Shown: positions 55,227 through 64,000 of the stretch, piece after piece | Position numbering within the stretch: position 1 is the first letter of the stretch | Layout: every line of letters begins with the position of its first letter | Source of the DNA: Lepraria neglecta | Lineage: Eukaryota; Ascomycota; Lecanoromycetes; Lecanorales; Stereocaulaceae | Assembly (NCBI GenBank): GCA_033220425.1 | Contig: CM065648.1 | Coordinates: 62,001 to 126,000, forward strand | Reading direction: 5' to 3' | DNA: 64,000 bases | Notes under the pieces: model-generated | Told to the model about the DNA's origin: nothing | The model's database searches: none | What the model saw: only the letters and a program-made list of their open reading frames with translations | Position numbers and translations under genes: made by a program

Positions 55227-56385
55227 TTATATATCTCCTAAGACTTCGCTAGCTTCTTCTTCTTCGTCTAACTCCTCTACTTATCTAACTATATTATTAA
55301 TACCCTTATATTCGATCCCTACTAAGCGGAAGAGATTACCTACCTTAGCCTATTCTTCTTGAGCCTCTACTGCTAAATTAAGAAACTCTCTATATATATT
55401 ATCTGTTGAATAGAGCTCTGTAATATCCTGATATCTCCTTATCCAAGCTTTTAATATAGTAAAAGATGTCTTAATAGGGTTCAAATCTAGCGAATAGGGG
55501 GGTAGGTATTCAAGACAGACGCCTGCTTCCTAATATATCTCTTTTAATTTAGGACTCTAGTATATCTTATAGTTATCTATTATAATTACAGATATAGAAC
55601 CGCCGCTTACGTATAGCGTATAGCAAGGGAGGACTCGATCTCGGATAAATTCGTTGAATATAGCAGTGGTAATCGACCCCTGATATATTATCTAGTCGAT
55701 ATAGCCGTCGATCGTAAAGGTAGGTAATAGACTCTACCTCTTGTTTCTTGTAAGGCTCTGTATAACTAACGGTGTCCTTTCTAGGGGTCCCTATCCAAAT
55801 TTTCGATCCCCTAAGTACTATTAGTAAGGACTGGCAAAGTAGAAGGAAGAAGACTTACCTGTACGCTTATAAGTAGTACTCTCGTCTAGAAAAACAAGCT
55901 AGTTAGCTCGCCAATCAGCGAGCTTAGTAAACTAATAGTCTCGAAGCTCTTAATTGCGTTCTTTAGCAATTTTGCGGTACTTCTTTCAAGACTACCCAAG
56001 GCGGGTAAGAGCTCTCTAGACTGTAGCCTTATCGACTCGGATATTATACTTATCCAGAAGGAAGAAGGCCATCTCGTCTAGATAGGCTATAGGATATTAT
56101 TCTAAATACGCTAGAAGCTCTTCTTACAGTAGCTGCGGTAGGGCCCTAGGTCTCCTACCGCGGTCCTCACTGGGTATATACACCTCCTTATATTGCCTCC
56201 AGCTCTTCCTTATACGCTATATTGTCTATAGGCTAACATTATAGCCACCGAGCAGGATGGTATCGTTGTCAAAACCGAGCTCAAGCTCTCGCTGAATAGT
56301 AGCCCTAGTATATGGATCTATCGGTAGGACTATAGTAATAGCGAGGGAAGTAGCGGTAGGCAAGCAAAATACCAAGGAATAACGT
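55227..56385 (-). pseudogene. Tc1-like transposase (DD34-type), one intron, RIP-decayed
   Basis: The cut-and-paste transposase of the element. The minus strand from about 56385 reads DPYTRATIQRELELGF and a helix-turn-helix part (DEMAFFLLDKYNIRV, KATV.RALTRLG.S.KKYRK). Next comes LVFLDESTTYKRT with the first Asp, then a 48-nt intron (GTAAGT at about 55860, TACTAAT branch, TTAG). Past the intron come DRKFG.GP, SVIIDNYKI with the second Asp, and EYLPPYSLDLNPIK. The third catalytic position, 34 residues after the second Asp, is Lys where Glu is expected (GAG to AAG, RIP-type). Stop at 55227-55229. Stops at CAA/CAG/TGG positions make it inactive; no frameshift was found. Confidence 0.85.
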
Positions 56386-56458
56386 CTACAGGGCCTCACT
56401 ATTGCCTTTTTGAGAAATATTCAATTATATCTATAGTCTACAGTATAGTCCTCTCTAG

Positions 56459-56545
56459 ATACCTCTTCTGCCACCAAAATTTGGTGTGTAGTAGGGTACC
56501 CCAAAAGTGCCTTAGCGTTCCCGCCAATGGTTTTGCAATCGACGG
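56459..56545 (-). repeat. Right terminal inverted repeat, 87 bp
   Basis: Inverse of the left repeat at 52542-52628, without visible mismatch, followed by the TA duplication. Confidence 0.9.
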
Positions 56546-56652
56546 TAGTATAGAATAGCCATTAGCCCCATGCGAAAAAATCGATTTAGGAAGTTAATTT
56601 ATATTCTATATAAGGCTTAGCGCCATCTTAAAAAAGGGAGAATCTACTATAG

Positions 56653-57065
56653 TATTAGAACTACTAGTTCTAACGGGAACTATCGTAAAGGACAAAGGCT
56701 TTGAGATAGGATAGATAGCTCAAGCGATAAGCGAGCGAGCGAAGGTCGCTCAACCGCTCAAGAATAATAAGCGCGACGAGCGATATACGATCGGTTACTT
56801 AAGAAGGCTTGGTATAGATTTCCTATTACTATATATAGGAGTATTTACTTATTACTTGGAGTATCGTGCTTAACTTCTATTTATATCTAGTATTTACTAT
56901 ATATAATAGATCTCTTAGACTAGGCACTAAATATATATTATCTAATTATATACTAGACCCGCTTAGTATATACTTAAAGCCTACTTTATACTCTTGCCCT
57001 ATATACCTCTATCCTAGTAAGAATCAATCTATAACGGACTACTATACGTAATATAGTTTATAATA
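56653..57065 (+). repeat. 5' LTR of copy A10, 413 bp
   Basis: It runs from TATTAGAACTACTAG to GTTTATAATA. U3 contains AAGCGAGCGAGCGAAGG and a CGCTCAACCGCTC part. Differences from the 3' LTR are C/T or G/A. The open frame at 56866-57051 is not a gene. Confidence 0.9.
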
Positions 57066-58625
57066 CTTTGAGTACCCTTAAGGATAAGTACTATACTAAG
57101 AGACCCTAGGGTATCTACCCTAAGTTCCTTAGGAGGGAGTAGATAATAATAGAGATGCCTAACGATTAACGAAGGACTTAGTAGATATATTAAGATAGCC
57201 TAGCCTAATTTATACTATAGAGAAAGGGATAAGCTCGAGAGATAGCTATCCTAGGTATTATTATACTTAAAGTTCTAAGGAGACCTTATACCTATTTAAT
57301 AATATTCTACTTTTACTATTACTTACTTATATAGGAGAGCCTAGAAATAGGTTAACCTATTCCTAAAGAAATATATAGAAGATAACGACGAAGATAGTAA
57401 AATTAAATAGTAGATAGAAAGTATAGCTATATTCAGGCTTAAAATCTACCGTATATTTAGACTATCTAATAAAGTTAATACGGCTATACGAACTATCTAG
57501 TACTTAACCTAAAGAAAGTTAGTATTAGAGTATTCGACTTAGTTTTAGTAGTACGTAGTAAAGATAGACTAGGATAATAATATACTAATAACTATATACT
57601 AAAGAAGCTTTAAGGATAATATTAAAGATAAACTTATAAGATTAGGGATTATTATTAATACCCTTAATAAACTAATTAAAGAAGTAATTAAAATTAATAA
57701 TAAGTTATTTAAAAGAACTATAGAGAAAAGGTATAATAGAGGAGTTAGCGGGATAGGATACGTAAGCTTTTTTACTAAATTAAAGAGCTACCGCCTAGGA
57801 TATAAAGAACGCGACCCTTATAGACTAATACTAATAGAACTAGACTTTATAGAGAAGAAAGGAAAAAAGCCTTTTAAAGGGCCGCCTAGGGGTAAGAAGC
57901 AGTAAGAGGGCAAAGAAATACTTACATATTACAGCTATAGCAAACCGGGCTACTTCGCTAGAGACTACAAGTCAAAAAATATAGTATATCGATAGTAGCT
58001 AAACGTACTAGAAAGAGTAAATATCTAGGATAATATAGATAGTACGCCTAAGGAAGAACTACTAATATAGAATAAAGTCGAAGGAGATATTAGCTCCTAG
58101 TATAATAGGATAATATAAAATAAACTTAATAAGGAATCTAACGACGAGAACGAACTTATAGAGGATATTAACTTATAAACTAGGGAAGACCTAGATATTA
58201 GAGACGGTAGTAGTACTTAGGAGGAATCTAAATAGGATTAGGAAGAAGAAGAGATAGACCTAGAGTAGAAAGAAGCCCTTAGTACGTTAGAAGCTAAGTA
58301 GGAAGATATATAACTACTAAGGAAATTAATATCTAGATCTACTATATCTAAGGAAGAAGGAAACTCTAAGGAATTATAATAGGACAATAAGGAACCGGAC
58401 TACTAGTTTAATTAAAATCATCGAAGGTATAAGGAGTTACCGTAGGAAGAATATACTACGCTTTACTATATATAGTATAGAACGCTAAGAAGTTATAGAA
58501 AGGGACTAGTAAAAAAGGCTTACTATAGATAAAACTTCTACTATAACTATAAGAAGAATAAATACCTATAGTATCTTACAACGAAAAGACTTTATTAGTT
58601 CTTCCTAGGAAATAATATAGGTTAG

Positions 58626-59077
58626 TATAAGGTATACTCCCCGTCAGCGGGCCGTTATCGCTCCGTGAACTAGGCTCCTCGCTAGCGGACCGTTGCTGCG
58701 CCCTAGGATCTGCGTCCCGCGGGCGCTACGATGTCGGACTGCGGCTCAGCTCTTCGCTGGCGTTACGCTACTGCATAGAAAGGTATTCAAAGACGTGAAG
58801 TGGTCATATCACTGGCACAGTATAGATGGTTCTGTATTAGAACTAATCACTAAGGATCCTCAGGAAAGAAGTGGGCAGACCGCTCCTTAAGCTTCTTCCT
58901 GCGGGTAACACATAGCCGCTATTAGGCAGCTAGCGCACCACTGAGAACCTAGCTCCTGACAGCTGCCAAGTCGGTCGAACATCATTCCGATCCACGCTAG
59001 CGCTCCGCGCACTAAGAGACATCGGAACAGCTTCACTAACAAGGCAGACCCCTTCCAATATAATAGTTGGTATTATA
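58626..59077 (-). repeat. Solo LTR of family C, 452 bp, GTTAG duplication, little mutated
   Basis: A GC-rich island inserted in A10 gag. The 5-bp duplication GTTAG is at 58621-58625 and 59078-59082. The ends TATAAGGTATAC and GGTATTATA correspond to TGTAATACC...GTATACCTTACA with RIP-type terminal changes (compare TGTAATACCAAC at 28342). The open frame at 58693-58890 is inside the LTR and unlikely to be a gene. Its GC-rich interior against a decayed host suggests late insertion. Confidence 0.8.
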
Positions 59078-62000
59078 GTTAGTTAGAAAGAATCAAGAAA
59101 GAAATAATATACTACCTATATATAGAGAAATACTATCTTAAAGAATAGTACGTCTGTTTATATAATAACTACTTAGAATTTATATAAGTAAAATCCGAAG
59201 CAGGATTCCTACTCCTACTATAGAAGTAGATAGAATCTATAGCGGGATTTCTATAGAGAAAAGAGTAATCCCTTATAGTAGGGGTAGCTACAAGGAGATC
59301 AATATATTAACCTCTAAATAATATCTATATTCTACGTAATACGATATATATATAAAAACACCGGTAATTATTAACGGATAGCGGACCGTTACGATAATAA
59401 ATTCTAGAGCTACTAGAAACTTTATTTCGCGAGACTTGGTATAAATAACTAGATTACTAATCTAAAAGAAGTCTTAATAGTATAACCTCTAGATAGCTAA
59501 TAGGTTAATACTATTAACAGGAAAGGTAGACGAAGAGATACTTTTACTATCTATTATAATTTAGTACTACTATAAGGAGATTACCTTTAATATTATTAGG
59601 ATAGCTACTTATTATATAATTTTAGATATACCTTAGTTAAAGAAGTATAACCTAGTAATCGATTAGGCTCGAGGAGTACTTAAAATAGATTAATCCGGAA
59701 ATATTACTAGGATTATACCTATATTTTAGTAGTATTTAATAGTAGATAAGAAGTTAAACCGAAGACTAGTCGAGATATATATTACCTTAGCTTCGTATAA
59801 GGGCGGTACTAAAAGGTAGTCTAACTCTATAGTTACTAGTAAAGGTTAGCGGGATAATAAAGTAAGAGTTAGAGGAGGAACTAATATACCCTCTATCCTT
59901 TAGGAATATAGTAAGTAGATATACTTATTCAAGAAAGAGACGAATATAGAAGTATTACCTAGGTATTAGCTATAGGATTATAAGATCGAACTCGAATCTA
60001 GTAAATAGCTAATATTTAGACCTATTTATATATTATTAGAAAAGGAACTTAAGGTACTTTACAGATATATTAATAAGAACCTTAAAAAGGAATTTATTCA
60101 AGAATCCAAATTACTAGTAGGTTATTCTATCCTCTTCGCACTAAAGAAGGATAGAAGCTTATAGCTATATATTAACTATTAAAAATTAAACGATATTATA
60201 ATTAAGAATAGATATCTATTACTAAATATAGAAGAGCTATAGGATTAGCTCGATAAGGTAAGGATATTTACTAAACTGGATCTTAGAGATATATATAACT
60301 TAATTTAGATAAAAGAAGGCGAAGAATAGAAAACTACCTTCTAAACAAGATATAGCTACTATAAATATCTAGTAATACTATTTAGACTTACTAACGCACT
60401 AGTAACCTGCTAAGTACTTATTAATAATATTATACAAGTATACTTAGATCGAATAGTAATAGCGTACCTTAATAATATACTAATTTATTCTAAGAATAAG
60501 AAAGAATATATCGAGTATATATAGGATATCCTTAGATACCTATTATAAGTAAAACTTCTTCTTAAACTAGAAAAGTACGAGTTTTATTAATAGTTAGTAG
60601 AATTTCTAGGATTTATAGTTAGTATAGAAGGTATTAGTATAAGCCTAGAGAAGATTAAAGCTATAGTAGAATAGTCTATACTATAGGACGGTAAAGTAGT
60701 ATAAAGTTTCTTAGGATTTACTAACTTTAATAGGAAGTTTATTAAAGGCTACTTAAAGAAAGTACTATCTCTAATAGATATTATAAAGAAAGATATTAGA
60801 TTTATATAGAGAAAAGACTAATAGAAATTATTCGATATACTGAAGAAAGTATATATAGACCTACTAGTACTCTATACTTTTTAAGTAAACGAGCTAGCTT
60901 ATATCGAAATAGATACCTCGGATCTTATAATTAGAGTATATCTATATTAAATAAAAGACTAAAAATAGTACCTAGTTACCTACTATTCAAGGAAGATATT
61001 AGTAGTAGAATAGAACTATAATATATACAATAAGAAACTACTTACCGTAGTATATATATTATAGAACTAGCGAGTATATATAGAAAGCTACTCGGATCTA
61101 ACTATCTTTATAGATTATAAGAATCTTCTTAACTTTATAATAATAAAGGAGTTAAATAGAAGATAAGTTTAATAGTTAGAACTATTAGATTAATATAAGT
61201 TCAAAATAACCTATACCCTAGGAAAAGATAATAGTCGAGTAGATATCTTAAGTAGGCAATCGGACTATATAGAAAAAAAGAATACTATAGAATAACTAAT
61301 CCTAAAGAAAGAAGCGAATAGATTATTAGTACTATACTAGGTATTAGCTATAACCCTTTATATATTAGGACCTAATATAACTAAGAGGATTATAAAGGCC
61401 TATAATAATAATATATTTATAACAAATCTAAGAAAGGATTAGTAGGGAGTATTACTTAAATACTAGGATAAAACCTACTTACCTGATATATATATTAAAG
61501 AAGTAATTAGGGATTACTATAATAACCCTTTATAAGGTTATCTAGGAGTATCTAAGACTATAGAATTCCTAGGACGAGGATAAGCGGCGCTAAGGCTTCG
61601 AGCGCGCGTTAAATAATATATTAAGGAATATATCGAGTACTAGCAGAATAAGTGGTATAATACGCCAAGTATAGACAAATATAATTTATACCTATACCGG
61701 AATCACTATAGGATAATATTATAATGGACTTTATAGTTAAACTACTACTATTAAAGGATCTAGCTATATAAAATACCTTTAATTCGATTATAGTATTATA
61801 GATAAACTAATAAAGTATATAATTATAATACTATTTAAAGAAACCTATAAAGTAGACTACTTAATCTTTATACTACTCGATAAACTAATAAGGGATTATA
61901 GTATACCGGAATCGATAATATCCGATAGGGATAAGTTGTTTACTTCTAACTACTAGAGAATACTTATAGTAGTAATTAGAACCAAACTTCGGATATTAAT

Positions 62001-62779
62001 AGTATATTACCTATAGACTAATAGATAAATAGAATATATAAATCAGATAATAGAAGCTTATTTAAGGTATTATATAAACTAAAAGTAGAATAACTAGATT
62101 TTACTACTACTAATAGTATAACTAGTATATAATAATAAGAGATTAGATATAATAGGCCTAACCCTATTCTTTACTAACTATAGAAAGAATATAAATACAT
62201 TTCTATAACTAAAGAAAGGATCTAATATAGAAAAAGCCTTAGTTAAGATAGAAGAGCTTAGAAAATTTATATAAGGATATATAAAGATCTATTAAAAGCT
62301 TAAATAATAAGTTAAAGGAATAAGTTAAAGGAATAAGTTAATAGGAAAAGGAAGAATATTCCTTAGCTAAAAGAGAGGGATAAAGTATACCTCCTAATAA
62401 AGAATATAAGGATAATAAAACCAAGTAAGAAACTAGATTATATTAAAGTTAGACTATTCTTAATTAAATAGGTAAAAGGACCTATTAACTATAAACTCTA
62501 ACTTCTATCTAATATAAAGGTATATCCGGTATTCTATATCTTACTCCTGGAGCTAGTAGACTCTAGTATACCTCTCTAAGAAATATTTTACTATAATATT
62601 AAGGAAGAAATAGAGTATAAGGTTAAGAGGATCCTAGATAGGAAGAATTAGTTCTATCTAGTTAAATGGAAAGGGTATAACGAAACGGAAAATACCTAGG
62701 AACCTCTTAGGAACCTTGCGGGGAGCTATAGGGAATATCTATAAGAGTTCTATTAGAGATAAGAGAAGACTAGTTAAAG

Positions 62780-63280
62780 CTCTTAGGGGCTCTCAGCCCG
62801 CCAGGGAGGTTAAACTACTTAGAGCCGATATTAAATATTAAACTATCAGGAACGATCGAGGAAGACCGCTATTCTTCCTCTAACTCTTCTATATTCTAGA
62901 GCTTATAATCTACTATCCTTCTCTTTTCGTCTTTAACTAAATCGAGCTATATTTAGAGACACTTCAGCTTCGCTAGCGTATCTTTTACTTCGCTATAGAG
63001 CTCGTTATACTATTTCTTAATACGACGTATTTTAAGGGGTAATACTATAAGGTTATATTTCCTACTACTATTAATATAACTCGAATACCGGTTAGAATTA
63101 GACCCTACTAGGCACTATTTATTTCTACGGGTATAATACTCGTAAGGATATATAACTAATTAAGTCAATTCTCTAGCAAGCTCTGTGCGACGGATGATTG
63201 AGTCCTTAGATTATTTAGTATATTAGGGTAGTATAGAGGATAGATAGTTTCTTAGGATAAGAAATCTGAAGGAGGGAGCT
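62780..63280 (-). pseudogene. Antisense accessory gene of family A, copy in A10
   Basis: The minus strand between the 3' LTR and the chromodomain has the same order of motifs as the A6 copy (a YSNY-type motif near 63070-63100, then a Lys/Glu coiled coil and an acidic end). It is strongly decayed. Confidence 0.5.
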
Positions 63281-63282
63281 AA

Positions 63283-63695
63283 TATTAGAACTACTAGTTC
63301 TAACGGGAACTATTGTAAAGGATAAAGGCTTTAAGATAGGATAGGCAGCTTAAGCGATAAGCGAGCGAGCGAAGGTCGCTCAACCGCTCAAGAATAATAA
63401 GCGCGACGAGCGATATACGATCGGTTACTCAAGAAGGCTTGGTATAGATTTCCTATTACTATATATAGGAGTACTTACTTATCACTTGGAGTATCGTGCT
63501 TAACTTCTATTTATATCTAGTATTTACTATATACGATAGATCTCTTAGGCTAGGCACTGAATATATATTATCTAATCATATACCAGACCCGCTTAGCATA
63601 CACTTGAAGCCTGCTTCACACTCTTGCCCTATATACCTCTATCCTAGTGAGAATCAATCCATAACGGACCACCGCACGCAACGTGGTTCGTAACA
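63283..63695 (+). repeat. 3' LTR of copy A10, 413 bp
   Basis: It is preceded by the polypurine tract AAGGAGGGAGCTAA and ends GGTTCGTAACA. It keeps more C/G than the 5' LTR in its R-U5 part (for example CCTGCTTCACACTC against CCTACTTTATACTC). The open frame at 63496-63693 is a repeat artefact. Confidence 0.9.
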
Positions 63696-64000
63696 TATAG
63701 TAGCTATTTATATCATTCAAGCTTCAAATAGACATTTAGAGAGCTTCGTATAGGGAGTTCTATTAATCCCTCTACTCCCCTACTATCTATAATAAAACAA
63801 ACAATAATATTTGAGTCGTGACTTCCTAGCTAAAGCGGATGTCTGCTATTATCTCCTATCCATACCAAATCAAAGTCGAGTCTTGTCCCTGATCGCGGTG
63901 CTTGGCGGAGCATCCGGTTGTTACCTAACAACTCTAAGGCTCTAACAAAACACTTCTCCAACTATAGCGATAGCGTAGACTTCTTTACTATTATATACAG
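63696..64000. other. Right-edge flank, no gene seen
   Basis: It starts with the TATAG target duplication, then AT-rich sequence becoming GC-richer at about 63840-63960 (GATCGCGGTGCTTGGCGG). The rising GC may be the start of another gene island beyond the window. Confidence 0.4.

Larger units (their letters stand above)
52542..56545 (-). mobile_element. Tc1/mariner-type DNA transposon with an accessory gene, 4.0 kb
   Basis: Identical 87-bp terminal inverted repeats at 52542-52628 and 56459-56545 begin CCGTCGATTGCAAAACC and end GGCAGAAGAGGTAT. TA flanks both sides (52540-52541 and 56546-56547), the target duplication of this superfamily. Inside are two convergent genes: a DD34-type transposase on the minus strand and an 802-codon frame on the plus strand, 49 bp apart. 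A typical Tc1/mariner element is 1-2.5 kb with one gene, so both size and content are unusual. Both genes carry RIP-type stops. Confidence 0.9.
57066..63282 (+). pseudogene. Copy A10 gag-pol, RIP-decayed
   Basis: Starts with the primer-binding region CTTTGAGTACCCTTAAGG. Gag about 57300-58620 has the zinc-knuckle remnant YSYSKPGYFARDYKSK near 57930. It is interrupted by a solo LTR at 58626-59077. Protease near 59390 reads INSRATRNFIS (Asp to Asn, Gly to Arg). Reverse transcriptase about 60120-60800 has AYLNNILIYS near 60465. RNase H is near 60900-61250, integrase near 61450-62450 and chromodomain near 62625-62715 (FYLVKWKGYNETENT). The antisense accessory gene lies opposite at about 62780-63280. 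All key residue changes are G-to-A type. Inactive. Confidence 0.88.
56653..63695 (+). mobile_element. Complete family A chromovirus (copy A10), 7.0 kb with TATAG duplication
   Basis: Two 413-bp LTRs (56653-57065 and 63283-63695) flank gag-pol. A perfect 5-bp duplication TATAG is at 56648-56652 and 63696-63700. Without the nested solo LTR the element is about 6.6 kb. It is the only family A copy here with matching target duplications, so it is the least rearranged, although its coding region is heavily RIP-mutated. Confidence 0.92.

Noticed and set aside
56866-57051. Open frame inside the family A LTR (and its twin at 63496-63693)
   Set aside because: It lies in R-U5, is present only as a by-product of LTR identity, and ends at different places in the two LTRs.
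58693-58890. 65-codon frame in the GC-rich solo LTR
   Set aside because: It lies wholly inside an LTR, and the copy at 52212-52443 shows no matching conserved reading frame. Could not be supported as a gene.

Overview
This window looks like an AT-rich, repeat-packed compartment of a filamentous ascomycete (Pezizomycotina) genome. It holds one small GC-richer gene island and roughly 57 kb of nested, decayed transposable elements. The fungal call rests on short introns (GTAAGT donor, CTAAC or TACTAAT branch, AG acceptor), chromodomain Ty3/Gypsy elements, and heavy repeat-induced point mutation (RIP). The RIP signs are element reading frames that run hundreds of codons without a frameshift but are studded with TAA/TAG where CAA/CAG is expected, Asp/Gly/Cys motif codons changed by G-to-A, and an extreme excess of TA dinucleotides. 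I cannot name the species.

Layout. 1-2431: a decayed transposase-like gene, then a Helitron-like repeat and an LTR remnant. 2521-7160: the gene island. It has an unknown coiled-coil/basic protein gene (minus) with a C-run frameshift, a head-to-head FHA plus serine/threonine kinase gene (plus, one 51-nt intron), and the broken end of a third gene (minus). 7650-24466: one Ty3/Gypsy 'family B' element (minus), invaded by family A chromovirus copies and short TG...CA elements, and then rearranged by an approximately 12 kb inversion whose ends lie in two Helitron-like copies. 24467-28034: unrecognised decayed sequence with two 21-bp tandem arrays, two decayed reading frames, a possible Pol III (tRNA-derived) promoter and strong palindromes. 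28035-48043: at least seven family A copies or fragments in both orientations; 39300-45651 is the clearest full gag-pol. 48044-52211: a second, deleted family B copy carrying two Helitron-like insertions. 52542-56545: a 4-kb Tc1/mariner-type transposon with identical 87-bp terminal inverted repeats, a DD34-type transposase on the minus strand and an 802-codon accessory reading frame on the plus strand. 56653-63695: a complete family A chromovirus with 413-bp LTRs and a TATAG target duplication, carrying a solo LTR of a third family.

How it works together. Only the two island genes could be functional; they share a 334-bp divergent promoter. Everything else is mobile DNA that has been silenced or mutated. 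The most notable points are the two-gene Tc1/mariner element, an antisense gene kept in at least six family A copies at the 3' end, a non-autonomous Helitron-like family (seven copies, A|T insertion, 3' hairpin, CTTG end), and the inversion that can be read from split LTR and target-site halves.

Family names A, B and C are local labels. Element strands follow LTR orientation (U3 to U5) or transposase direction. Domain boundaries inside decayed elements are approximate.
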